Assembly (NCBI RefSeq): GCF_001522545.3
Contig: NC_031777.1
Coordinates: 1,469,074 to 1,533,073, forward strand
DNA: 64,000 bases
Direction of reading: 5' to 3'
Origin: Parus major
Lineage: Eukaryota > Chordata > Aves > Passeriformes > Paridae
Shown here: positions 31,801 to 43,986 of the stretch, in pieces
Layout of the letters: every line of letters begins with the position of its first letter
How positions within the stretch are numbered: the first letter of the stretch is position 1
Position numbers and translations under genes: made by a program
The notes under the pieces: generated by a model
Databases searched by the model: none
Seen by the model: only the letters and a program-made list of their open reading frames with translations
What the model was told of the DNA's origin: nothing

Positions 31801-34800
31801 AGCAGCTCACCTCCAGCCAGGAGCTCGTGAGGAGCTCACAAATGTTTGTGGCAGCGCTGGCTCCCGTGAAGGGATTGACAGAAGCGCCTGGTGGAGAGCA
31901 GTGTCAGCCAGGGCCGGAGCTTCCCCGTGAAATATGAATAAGCCAAGGAGATGCTGCTGCATTTTCAGTCCTCCCCACCGTGGCCTCAAAGCTGTGGCGT
32001 GCTGGGGGAGGAGGAGGAGGAGGAGTCTTGTTTCATCCCAAAACCCTGGGCCACCCGAGCTTAGGTGCTGCCTGACCGCGTGCACCCGGCCAGCCCCTCC
32101 CGATAGCATCGGGGCGAGCACAGAGGGTGCTTTGTGCCCAGGGGGGGATCTGGTTTCTTGGGAGCAACTCTGCTCCTGGGGAAGATGATGACAATGTGCT
32201 GAGAGGAAAATAATAAGACCAAAAAAAAAGACAAAAATAAATAAATAAAATACACGAGTTTGTGGGTTCCTCTGGGATGGTTTCAAGGTGCTTCCTTAGT
32301 AAGAAGTTGTAAGAAGTGAGCATTCAGGGCTTTGTAGCTGATTAGCTGGTCTGCATCTCCCTGCTCCTGCTGACATCTGTCAAGATGTTGGAGTTCAAAC
32401 TTTCACCCAAGTACACGTGTTCCCTTTGTAGCTGCTGTTTGCAGGTCCCACTCTGCGTTCCCAGCGAGGCAAGTGGTGTTTCCCTTTTCTTTCCCAGCAA
32501 ATATTTCCACCTTGCTTTTCTGCTCAGGCCAGGCTTATGCAGCCATAAGTCAGCTCCTTGCCAAAGTAATTTGGGGGTTGAGTTTCTCTGGGTCTTGCAT
32601 AAAGGGATGCTGAAGAGATTTATAAATCTGTCCTCCAGTTCCCTCCTGCTCCAGGGGGAGTTTTCAGTGGCAGCACATCCCTCGCCGGGCTGCCGGAATT
32701 GTGTCGGCGAGCACTGCTACGATCTCACACCTGCAGGTGAGGTGTGAGGAAGAGGCTGTGGCTGCCCACCAGAGGGATTCACAAAGCCACAGCAGACCAG
32801 GCTTTTCAGTAGCTGGGCTGCTACTGAGTCCTTCTGGCCAACAGGTTTCTCTGCTGGAGGAACCCCAGGGGTTTTGCTCAGCTGATTGGAGACCCACAAG
32901 TACATGTGGTGTGCTGCAGCGTGGAGGAGATGTGCTACTGCTACTGCTGACTCTTCTCTGCTGGCTCCAAACTGGGTGTGCTGTTATTTATTGGATCTAT
33001 TTGCCTGTGATCCAGGTGTCTTGGCAGGGTGCTAAGAGTCCTTCAGTTTTCTTTCTAGCTGAAAGTCTTGCTCTCCATCCCTCTTTCAACAGCAAGCTGT
33101 AGTGAATGTGAGACTGGAAAAATCCTCTGGAGGCCGTCACTGAGAGTTTAACAGTGTGCAAGGCTCTTCCTGTGAGCAAAGCCTAATAAGAACTGTTCCT
33201 GGTGGGGTGTGGGATGCTTCAGTGAGGGAGCAGGACTCTCAGCTAAGAGGTAAAAGTTCTTAGGAGGTCCCTGGGAAACAGAGCAGCAAAAGACAGAGAT
33301 GGTGATGGAGCTTTGCCATCTGCTCCAGAGCGAAGCTACTGCGGGGAGTATTGAGAGCAGTGCCAACACACACAAACTGGCCCCAGCAATGTTGCTGGTG
33401 TGGGAACCCACTGGAGGTGGCACCTCAGCTGCTGGTCCCTAATAAAATCTACAGTGCAGCTGGAAGCCTCACCTTTCTGCTGGAGAGCAATGGGAAGCTG
33501 TCCCTCAGTGCAGTCCTGTTAGTCTGAGCTGTGTCCTGGGTGTGTTTGGCACTGGTGGGTGACTGCTGTGACACTCCTGCAGCGGGCTGCCTGTCCCAGG
33601 GGACATCCCCCGAGCTGCTTTTCCAGGAGGCTGCACCTGGTCGTGCTGCCTGTTCACATCCATGGATTGGAGGACACAAAGCACAGCTCTCCACACTCCA
33701 CCTGTGTGTCACAGCCCAGACTGAGGGCTCTGTCACACCCAGCTGACACGGCCGTCCCCAAAACCGCAGCGATGCGCGGGCAAACTCCCCTCGTGGGCTG
33801 AGCGGATCCAGTTTCAGCGCTAATGGGTTTCCCAGGATTTGCAGATGTGGATTATTTGCATTCTTGACTGGGAGGTGAGTGCAGGTGCATCAGATGGTGG
33901 CCCTGAGCACCCCTCCGTGTGCTGCCCCCGGCCCTGGGCGCACAGAGCCGCTATTGTGCCCGCGCCCCAGCTGCCCCTGGGACAGCACCTCAGCTGCTCA
34001 GGGTGCTGCTCTCTGGGTGTCTTCTAAAAATGCCTCTCCTGTTTCTCCTCCAGAGTCAAACCCTGAGCTGGTCCACGGGCTCTTGGTCAGAGGTCCATGG
34101 AAAACACCCTCTGCTTTCAACCGCTCTCCTCGCGTTTGCTCTGCTTAAACTCCAGGACTATTTAACACGCTTCAGCTTCTTATAAAGTTTCTGTCAAGAC
34201 GGATTAGCAGCAGGCTGACAGATTGCTATTACAGCCCCAGTGAACTTTTAATACCTGCCAGTAAGTTCTGTGAGTCCTTTAAATCCTCCTGTGGATGCTG
34301 GGGTTGGGGAGCAAAGGCTGCTGCTCACACTGCCGGCATTCAGGGCTCCTCTGCCCCTCTCCCAGCTGTCAGCATTAAGCAATGGCCTCAAGGGATTTCT
34401 CCATGACGCTGCCCAAGGCCTCAGAACGGCTTACTGGATGCAAACTGCATCCCCTCTCCCTCCTTGTGGGGCCAGGTGATGCTCAGGGTGGGGCTGGAGT
34501 TGACCCAGCAGGCTCCAGGCAGAGGAGGGGCAGCAGCACAGCTCCACTCCTGCCTGTCCAGTGGGGTGGGAGATCTGGGGGACCCTCAGGGGCTGCAGTC
34601 TGGCAGCTAAAGATCAGGGCACTCCTGAGACAAGCTACCAGCTGCCCTTCAGCCTCCATCCAGGAAAGCTACAGCCTGCACCCTTGTACAGGTCAGCAGG
34701 CTGATGGCTACTGAATTTCTCATCTCTTTATTTTGAATATTGCTGCACCTTTTCCCACTGCTGTCGCCAAAACTAGGATGGCCCCAGCGTAGAAGTGAGC

Positions 34801-37800
34801 CAAGGAACAGCTGCCAGGTGTCCACGTGGTGGAGTGGCTGCCATGTGAAGGGGTGCAGCTCAAACACCTTCTGTCCAGGACCTTTGGGCCTCTGCTGGCT
34901 ACCAGCACACCACCCTCCACTCCTTTCCTCCCACAGCGTTGTTTTTTTTCCCCCCACCTACAAAATCCCCAGCTTCTGGAAGTGTGGCGTGTGCAGGAAG
35001 ATCTTGGCTATGCTGGATAGCTTCCAGTTGTGGGGGTAAAAAAAAGGCTAGAAATTGCTGTTGCCAAATTCTCTAAACTCAAAAACCTGAAGTCACCCAG
35101 TACTTATTTTGGCCAGGGTATGTCTGGACGTGTTCAGCTCTTTGGGCTCCACTTACTGGGATGCACATTTTCCCAGTAGGCAGTTTGCATCCAGAGCCCT
35201 TTGAAATGCCATCTTTCTCCTGTGCAGCCTTGGACAAGTTTGTGTAGCTTGGCAGAGAGACAGTTGTTCAACAAGAGGCTGCAGCTGAGCAAGATGTCTT
35301 GTCTTGGCATGGCCAGCACATCGTGGCTGCTATTCTGGCTGGTATTTTGGCCTCCCGCCTGCAGGACGTGCCTCAAGGCACCCAGCAAGGGCTGTGGGGC
35401 TGGATGCTGCGTGTCCTGATGCCACAGCTGCGCTGAGGTGCTGCTTGATGTGCTTCAAGCAGGGCTTGTTGGAAGCTCCAGCCAAAACTGGAGCTCTGGT
35501 AGGGGCTGCACGTGTGGCTGGCGGGAGGCAGGGCACCAAGGGACCTGCACCAAAAGGATGGTGGATGCAGATGTAAAGAGGGGCCTCTCGCCAGTGGAGG
35601 AGGATTTGGGGTGCTGGAGAGCCAGGATGAGTTTAGATGTGCTGCTGGGAAGGATAATGAGAGACTTTGGTTTCCTGGTGACTGTCCCAGCCATGCCCTG
35701 CTTGAACTGGGTTAACTTGAGCAGCTGCTCTTTAAGAACCTTTGATTTATTTTTGATGATTTTTTTTTTTTTTTTAATTGTACAGCAATATGCGTTTTTG
35801 GAAAGCTGGGCTATTATCCCTCCAATAGCAAAATCCAAACCAGAAGGGGAGAAAGGGAGGGAGGGAGCACGAGAAGGGGGCCTTTGAAGTGAGCTGCCCA
35901 AATGAAACGTGTGACATCAGAGAGATGGCAGATAGCTGGCAGAACAAGGCTGCCTTTGAGCCCGCCTTGGGCCCAGCCAGCACACACTTTACACCCCACC
36001 TCCCGAAGCTGGAGATGAAAGATGCCCCAGGCAGCCTGCCTGACCCCATTGCCTCTGCTATCTCCACTTGATTGCACAGTGTTTTGCTCCAAACAATTCT
36101 TCACTGTCTGGGCCGCACAGGTGAATCTCCCGGTTTGGCTCGGCCGCGGGGATGCCGCGCATAGCACGGCTGCTTTGTGCTCACCTGCTCGCGGGGTGGC
36201 TTTCTTAGGACAGGCTTTGTTCCACGCCAGGGCATGGAGGAGCGGTGCAGAGCAGAGTTTGGGGTAGTTTTGGAGTCAGGGAGCATCTTTGGCCAGCAGA
36301 TTTGGTGAGCCCAAATGTTGGGCTTGTGTTGGATGCTCCGAGAAAGGATCCAGGCTGGGTTTGAAGATGATCTCCTCCTCCGTTTGTTACAATCCGCTCA
36401 TGTGTCTAAAGAACTCTGGTTTCTCCCAAAATGGGCCACAAAACCAGGCTTCATGGGCTGCTTTAACACCCTCCCACTCGCTTCATGGGCTACTTTAGCA
36501 GCACCACTCCCGGTACTGTGGAATTCTCTGCAAAAAGAGAAAAGTGCGGCCAGATCCCAGCCTGGAGACCTCAGACCAGGACACAAGCAGTGTAGCCACA
36601 AGCAGGGCTAGCACAGAACTCCTGACTGGTTCATTTCTCTGTCCCCCAGCAGTGTAAAGTCCCCACAAGACCTCTCTCCCCCTCTTCTCTCAAGCACATG
36701 GACGGGTTGTTCGTGATGGCTCTCATGGGACCTGTGTCCTTCCTGCCGGGTTAGGATGGGAAGGACAGGTGGACATTCTGCTGGTGGGAGCTGCCAGAGC
36801 CATCACAGCAGGAACAAACCACAGGGCTGGCCAACAGCAGCTCCTGGTTAGGAAAGATGGAGAAGGACTGGGCACTGCAGACAGGCTTTAGAAGATCAAG
36901 AGTGGAACTCAACCCCTGCTTCTGCTCAGGGAAGCCTTGAGTGTCCAAGCAGCTGCACAGATGTGTCCACACAACCTTCTCAGGGGGCCCTTCCTCAGCA
37001 GACGCAGCCAGAGGCAATTCCTGCCTTCACAACTGGGGCAGATGTCAAAACCCTGAAGGGCATTTGAGCAGCTGAGCTCCCATAGGAAGATCTGAGCACC
37101 CTTTTGACCTTTTCTGAACAGATCAGAGCCAAGTTTTCCCTTGCATTCAGTGACTTGTAAAGACTGAGTGCCCTAAAATCAATGTTACTAGTGGGAACAT
37201 GGAAATTAATTGTGTCAATCTATCACTCATCCTGCCCTATTACATTCAGTGATTAGAACTTGGCCTCAAACACACGAACAAAGTGTCTTCTGTGACAGGT
37301 GACTGCTGCATGGGGGATGGCAGTGAGCAGCTTAGAGTGGCCAAAAGCAGAGAACAAAGGAAAAGTTTGAGTCCAGCACTGCTTGTGTTGGCTTTGGGGT
37401 ATTTTTTATTATTTTCAGTGCTTGGGTCTAGTTTGGTCAGCTTCACATCTTGGGAACAAAGGATAAAGTACCTAAAAAAAATAAAGGAAGCAAAGTCTTC
37501 AGGACACAACCTCACCTGGCAGGCAATGAGGAGCTTGCAGAAGTTTGCTCGGTAAGGACTTGTGAAATGGTAAAGAAAAAAGTGGAAACAAGAGGAAACC
37601 ATCAGCAGGGGGAAGGTTGGCATTCTGTTCTGGGCTGCTCTGGAGCAGTGCTAAGGAATGACACACCGGCTTGATTCCTCACCTCTAGCTGCACCCTGGG
37701 GCCAAGGAGGAGACTTTCAGGATTGCTTCAAGGTATTATTCAGTGACCTTCCAAAAAAACTCTTTAGGGACAGGCTGTTTGAAGGTGTGCTGGGGGGGGT

Positions 37801-38964
37801 TTTTGCAGGTCCAGCTGTCACATCACCCTACCCAAATCTGGCCTCGGGGAGCAGATGGTGTTGATGGTGACCTGTCTGCTTCACCTCCATCCAAAGACAG
37901 CTTGGATTTGGGCTGGTGACACGGGCAGGTTGTAGTCCTGATGGTGATGATGATGTAGTGCCTGATGGCTGGAGGGGGATGTGGTTGAGCTGACTTCAAG
38001 AGAGTCCAGCTGGGTAGCCATAAACAGGATTTGGGCTGAAATTACTCTCCTGGCCCTGCCTTTAAGTTCAATTCACGTCCAGCTTAGCTTTAGACGAGCT
38101 CCTGTGAAGAACTTACAGCTTTGCTGTGCACACAAACATGCCTGAACAACTTTCCATCCCTCCCCAGAGCTACACAATTCAGTCCAAGCAAAAAGCTGCT
38201 CCCCACCCGAGGTTACTGCTGAGCTCTTGGCACCCCCAAGCCTTCTGGGGCAAGCTGCTGTTGGCCTGGGGCTACCTGAAGGTGGCAAGGGGATGACACA
38301 GCCCCTCCACCCCTCCTTGGGAAGGAAGTCACCTTTCCACTGCACACCCTCTGGATGTGCTTGGTGTTGTCCAGCAGCGCTGGGGGCTCACCTGTCTTCT
38401 CCATGGCAATCAGGGTTACATCTCGGGGCAGTTTGGAAACTCGCTGATGCCCCTCATACAAGGCTCAATTTCAATGAATTTCAGCTGGTTTCTCAAACTA
38501 GTGCCTGGGGGAGAAGAAAAGCCTTGCTGCTTTACCTCAGCATCCCCCTGTTTCCCCCCACCATGGCCAAAATCCACAAAATAAAGCTGAATTTGGGGGA
38601 GAACCAGTTACTCCAGGCAGAATCAGTCTGTGGGATCTGTGCTGATCAGTTTGAAAAGCTCAGAGAAATATCTGGATGGGGATATCCAGGCAAGTCCCAG
38701 GAGGGGGTGAGGCAGCCGTGCTGTACCTCAGTTTTACACCCAGCACTTTTCCAAGGGACACCTCATCAAACCAACCAGGACAGGATTCAAGGTGCAGAAA
38801 TCATGCTGGACACCTGTAGAGCTTTGTGACCCCACATCTGAATTTCCTTCTGTAAAATGGGGAGAAGAGTGTTTTCCCCTGATTCCTCCTCCTTCAGGGA
38901 GTGTCGTCCATCAGAGGGAAGAAATATTGCCCACTGCCTCCAATCCTTTCAAAGATTGCAGAAA

Positions 38965-39700
38965 TATTTGAAATTATTATATTTATATAAAATATTATTA
39001 TATAATTAAATTAAATTGTTGTATTTATATAATACAACAATTATATTTAATATTTTATTAATATTTTATTAATATATAATATTTTATTATATAATTCATT
39101 ATTTCAATGAATTATATAATAAAATATTATTATATAATTCATTGAAATAATGATATTTATATAATTTGAAATTGTTTTATTGATATAAAATATTATTATA
39201 TCAATAAATGAAATTATTGTATTTATATAATTTGAAATTGTTTTATTGNNNNNNNNNNNNNNNNNNNNNNNNNNNNNNNNNNNNNNNNNNNNNGTATTTA
39301 TATAATTTGAAATTGTTATATTGATATAAAATATTATTATATAAATAAATGAAATTATTGTATTTATATAATTTGAAATTGTTATATTTATATAACATGT
39401 TATTAAATAATTCATTGAAATTATTATATTTATATAATATGAAATTGTTTTATTTATATAAAATATTATTATATAATTAATTGCAATAATTATATTTATA
39501 TAATTTGAAATTGTTGTATCTATATAAAATGTTATTATATAATTAATTGAAATTATTCTATTTGTATAATTTGAAATTGTTATATTTATATAAAATGTTA
39601 TTATATAATTAATTGAAATTATTATATTTATATAATTTGAAAATAACGTTTTTTTATAAAATCTTCTTATAATGAATTGCAATTATTGTATTTATAAATT
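38965..39700. repeat. 66-bp AT-rich tandem satellite, about 11 copies, containing a gap
   Basis: Landmark words (AATTAATTGAAATTATT or AAATAAATGAAATTATT) start at 39343, 39409, 39475, 39541 and 39607, exactly 66 bp apart. Each unit holds two similar halves built on ATTTATATAATTTGAAATTG. The left part from about 38965 is more scrambled. As 66 is a multiple of three, the minus strand stays open for 579 bases with a 22-residue repeat; it is not a gene. Confidence 0.92.
39249..39293. other. Assembly gap (45 N)
   Basis: A run of N inside the 66-bp satellite. The phase of the repeat is shifted across it by about 8 bp, so the gap length is an estimate and copy number is uncertain. Confidence 1.
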
Positions 39701-40469
39701 ATTTGGCTAATACCAAACTACTCTGTGGTTTTCTGTGTCGCAGACATCTGGGCTCACCAAAAGCTTTTCCAGTGCCCAGGCACAGAGCTCAGCACATCTC
39801 TGTCCCAGCTGGTGGGGACAGATCAGGAACCCTTTCCATGTCATAAAGGAGTTAATTTGGGTGTAGAAATTTGGAAGGGCACCCCAGTGGGAAGGAAGGG
39901 GGGAAATTCCAGCTAGAATAGGCAGCAGGAGCATCCCACCCCATGCCCTGAGGCAAACCTGGGTGGGCTCTGTGCTTGCCCAGCCTGCACTGAGCATCCT
40001 CCAGTAGCCAAGGCTGTGATGCTCTCCCGGAGCTGCCATTTGGGAGCTCCCCCAAGCCTTTTTCTGTGCTCCCTCTCCCCCTGTAGCAAGAAAAACGAGG
40101 CGAGGAGCACAAACGAGGAGAGAGAATGTGACAATTGAGAAGGAGGATGAAGTGCAGAGCTGGGGAGTCCTGCCCTGTGATCACCCCCTGGGCTGGGAGG
40201 GTCCAGGAAGATATTTCCATCTCTTCACAGCCCCCCAGCTCTGGGGCTGACTGAGTGGGTTTGGTGCAGTGTTGAAGAGCCCAGTGTTGTGCCATTCCAT
40301 GGCTCTGGGCTTTTCCAGCCTCCCCGTGCCACAAGGACAGGACAGCAGGGGACCTCTGCCACAGAGGTGGCTGCAGCTCCTCTGGACCCACATGTCCCCT
40401 TCCTCCCTCTCCTTCATTAAGGCACTGATCTCTTCCCAATAACAAGGGGGCTTCTGTTCGACAAAACCT

Positions 40470-40640
40470 GCCAATTAGTCATTCTGGCTGGGTATAAACG
40501 TGGCACTTGAACAGCTGAGGGGACGGCGGGCAGTCCTGCCCCTTCTCGCGGCGTTGCCAAGCTTGCCATTAACACAATGTGACAACTAATCTCTCTATAG
40601 CATCTGACTGAGCAATTTTAATTAATAGCTCTGTACGCTC
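40470..40640. promoter_or_regulatory. Candidate regulatory island beside poly(C) tracts
   Basis: CCTGCCAATTAGTCATTCTG, GGGTATAAACGTGGCAC, GCCATTAACACAATGTGAC, ACTAATCTCTCTATAGC and CAATTTTAATTAATAGC occur in 170 bp. The TAAT density and TATA-like words suggest a regulatory element, possibly a promoter of an unannotated transcript. Confidence 0.35.
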
Positions 40641-40643
40641 GCA

Positions 40644-40707
40644 CCCCCCCCCCCCCCCCCCCAGCCGGGAGATGCAGCAGGCCCAGCCCGGCCCCCCCCC
40701 CCCCCCC
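40644..40707 (+). repeat. Paired poly(C) tracts (C19 and C16)
   Basis: C19 at 40644-40662 and C16 at 40692-40707, separated by 29 bp. The minus strand has matching G runs able to form G-quadruplexes. Such homopolymers are prone to sequencing error, so lengths are approximate. Confidence 0.9.
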
Positions 40708-42659
40708 GCCCCGCACAGGTACCGCGTGCCTTTAAAGCTCCTTCCCCCGGCACCGCAGCCTGCCTGCACAAAAAGAGGAGAAAAAGCCTCGTTCTGCCCC
40801 TCTTAGTGCTGCTTGTTTGAGGCTGTGACCCTTGGAATGAGTCAGGAGCCCCCTCCCCATTCCCTGTCTCCTCTGGGGGGTTGAGGACCTCGATAAAGGT
40901 GGTGGCTCTAGGGCAGAGGTGTTTTCTCAGCTCTGCTGGTGTTTGGAGCATCCCTGTGGTGGCCTGTGGGAGGTGAGGGGATGGCAGGGCTGTGCCAGAT
41001 TCTTGGGTGTGGGGGAATTGGAGGGCACTGAGGGGGTATTTGTGCCTCTCCTCCAAAATGGGCTTTATTCAAGTGCAGGATAACACCAGGAAAAAAAAAA
41101 AAAAAAATCCAATTTCCACAGCCAGGTTCTCCCCTGGTGTGAGCAGCCACAGCTTGGCAGATGGCTGCTGTTGGGGCCTCTGTGGTTTCGGTGCAGAGGT
41201 GTCCTGGTTTGTTTTAGGACAACTGAGAGGGCTCATCCATGGTGATCTTGAATGCTGCTTTAGGCAAATATTAGCTTGGGGAGGCCTGTTTGGGGCCCTG
41301 ACTCTCGGTGGTGTGACCATCACCATGGTTGCAGCAAGAGCAAGGCCACCCCCCAGCATGGCCAGCAGCCCAGAGAAGCTGCTCTGGGCTGTGTGGGTCA
41401 CTGCAGTGGGAGCAGCACACAAATTCTTCCCTCTACCCCAGGCAGAGGGGGAAATCCTTGTGGTCAGAAAGACGGCTCGATGTTTCTGGTGAGGACTGGC
41501 AGAAAAAGCTGGGCACAGCAGAAGGTCACAAAGGCTAGCAGAGTGCAGGGGTGTGGAGAGTGTCCTCCCCACCCTCCCTTAATCCAGTGCTTTGGTGCTC
41601 CTGATCCAGGTGCTGGTGGGCAGCCAAGCTCAAAGCTGGAGCCAGGGTGGCTGGATATCCTGACCATGACAAAATTGCTCAGGAGGAGATGACGCTGGGT
41701 CATCTCCTGCCACTCTGACGTGGCACCACCACTGCCCTCCTGCAGCCCCCAGCTGCCCAGGGCTGCTCCTTCAGATCCCCAGAGACAGTGCTCAAAGGTG
41801 CTGAAAGAGCACCACGGGGCGCTTCAGCTTGGGATGCACCCATGCATCCTCCAGGTTCTCATTCCCATGGCGTTTTGGGGGTCCCCTTGGCAGAGCAGCT
41901 GCAGTGTGTGTCCCCCTGTGGTGCTGGGAGCCTGTGGCCTCCAACAGTGACGCCCCCACAACTGGTGATGCTCCTGCTGGATCAGGCTTGCTGGAGATGC
42001 TAAAGCAATTTGATCCTTGGGCAATCAATGGCAAGGATACCTTGCTCTTGATAGTGGGCTCAGCTCCTGACATATTCTTGGATATCTTGGCTCTGCCTGG
42101 GAATATCTGTCCATCCTGGAAGTGTTGCTTGTCCTGGACAAATGCAGGAGCTTGTGCTTTGCTTTGTTCTTGTGAAAAGCACAGGGTTGTGTTTCCAGCT
42201 CTGTCTCTTGCCCTGGAAACACAGCAGATGTGTGAGATACGGGAGAAGTGAGCAGCAGCCCCTTTCCTGGAGATGAGATCTAGAAGGAATTGACAACAAT
42301 CCCTTTCCCCCTGCTTGTGCTCATCATTTCTGGCTTGGTCCTTGCTGGTGACTTGCATTCTCTAGGTCTGTCTCCTGCTGTGGAGGCTGCCCAGGCAGCA
42401 TCCCAGAGCTCTGGCTGGAAGATGTGTGCCTTGCTTTGGCAGGGAACGCTCCCTGGGACTGCCCAGCCTCACCCTTGGTCCCCCACTTGTTGAGCTCAGC
42501 TCCCCGGACACCCCAAGAGCAGCACCAGGCTGTCCCCTCATCCCAGACACCCCCGAGGCCGTGCTGCTGCCCAGAGCCACGGGAGCTTTCCTCCTTCACC
42601 CTCCCCACAGCCACATCCCCCTCTGGGACACTCGGGAATCGCCTCTGCCAGCCCTGCCA

Positions 42660-43000
42660 ACCACCCAGCCCGGGGCCCGAGCATCCCTTCCCTGCGGGAA
42701 CGGGATATGTTCGGGATCTGTGCGGGCAGCGCTCGGCGGTGGGGCTCTGCCCCATCTGCCCGCACGGCAGCACGGCGGGGAGCTAATGAGAAGCAAGGTG
42801 AGAGGCAGGAGACAGCCTGACAACCCTCTGGCTCCGCAAGCTGCCGGCGGAGCGCGGGCAGCAGAAGGACAGCACCTGCCCCCGCTGCCTGGCATCTCCA
42901 GCCTCATCATGAGGTTATTACTGGCCCGCTGCTTGACGGCCGGCACCAGCATCTCTCGCCTCCTCGTCCTCCCAATTCCCACTTGTGGCTGCGGGAGCGG
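42660..43000. other. CpG-retaining GC-rich block
   Basis: Many CpG words (CCCGGGGCCCGAGC, GTGCGGGCAGCGCTCGGCGG, CCGGCGGAGCGCGGGCAGC), together with GCTAATGAGAAG. A small CpG island is possible. No start codon or exon can be tied to it. Confidence 0.35.
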
Positions 43001-43519
43001 CGAGGAAAGGATGGATGGTCCAGCCCTCGCGCTTGGGTTTGGCCCGGGATTCGGTGGGAGGGATGGTTTTGACCTTGCTCCTCCTGTCCCTCCCTGTTAT
43101 TATCTCTTGAAGGCTGCTGGCCCGTCGCAGCCTGGTTTGACAGGGGGAAAAGTCTCAGAGATAATTAAGTTCCTACAAGTTTTGTGAAAATAAGCGGGCG
43201 GGAGGAAAGGGATGTGATGAGGGCTTGTGAAGGCTGAGCCTGGTGTGTGGGAAGCACCTCCCGGGACCTGGTTTGGGAAATCGGGAATGGTGCTGGGCAG
43301 GGGTTTATCCAGAGCTGGGGGAAAGGATGGGACTCCAGGCAGCACGCCCAGGAACGGCGAGATCCCAGAAAAGAACTCGCATGTGGACAACACGAGCTCT
43401 TTAAAAATTCCTTAAGGATAAAAAGCCGTAAATTCAGTGTTTGTGCCAGCTGTGCTTCTTTCTGCCCGCACAGCGCTGCTTCAGAGGCTCCAAGCACTTC
43501 TCATCGCCCCACCTCAGCT

Positions 43520-43620
43520 AAGAGCGGCTCTGCTGAGCCAATCACCCCCAGCACGCTATTAATGATTGTATTAATTACTAATACAGCAGGAGAAACGCGC
43601 ACTCCAAAGCTTTGCGAGGC
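43520..43620. promoter_or_regulatory. Candidate homeodomain-site island
   Basis: GAGCCAATCACCCCCAGC is followed by CTATTAATGATTGTATTAAT and TACTAATACAGCAGG: four ATTA/TAAT cores in about 50 bp, directly before a CpG-rich stretch (43600-43930) and the minisatellite. Confidence 0.35.
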
Positions 43621-43986
43621 AGAAGGCGGCGCGGCTGCCGCTCTCCTCCTCCCTCAGCACCCGGGAGCGGCTGGGAGGGACCCGCAGGTGCCAATGCGGG
43701 TCACAATGACTGTGTCCCCGCGGTGACAATGGGGACACAGCCCCGGCTTTGGCAGGAGCTGCCCGTGGCCGGGCTGGCCAGCAGGGAGAGGCCGGCGTTT
43801 GCCCGCTCGGAGCAGCTGGCGCGGATGTCGCAGCCGATCACGTCGGGGAAGGAGGCGAGCGGCAAAGCGGTGACACCGCGGTGACACCTGGCTGACGGTG
43901 CCCTGCTGGCGAGGGGCAGATGTGGAGGCCGACACATGTTCGCCATGCTAATTAATCACCTCCTCCTCACAGCCCTGCCCCGGGAG

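Larger units (their letters stand above)
26680..38950. other. Intergenic region downstream of LMX1A, no gene found
   Basis: Apart from the CR1 fragment at its start I see no exon, RNA gene or large repeat I can name. Open frames up to about 210 codons occur on both strands but have no domain, overlap one another and lack supporting splice sites. A few AT-rich islands are present (for example 28030-28180, 31630-31800 and 34140-34270). A single exon-like segment at 37419-37551 is discussed as a finding. Confidence 0.6.
39700..43986. other. Intergenic, GC-rich, no gene found
   Basis: This lies between the AT-rich satellite and the 14-bp minisatellite. It holds the C-runs and candidate island listed separately. 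CpG-rich words accumulate at about 42660-43000 and 43600-43930. The largest frame (253 codons from 42426) has no recognisable domain and is proline/alanine-rich, as expected by chance here. Confidence 0.6.

Noticed and set aside
39104..39682. 192-codon minus-strand NYINIIIS-repeat frame
   Set aside because: An artefact of the 66-bp AT satellite, running through an assembly gap.
42426..43187. 253-codon plus-strand frame in a CpG-rich stretch
   Set aside because: No known domain, proline/alanine/glycine bias, and a competing minus-strand frame.
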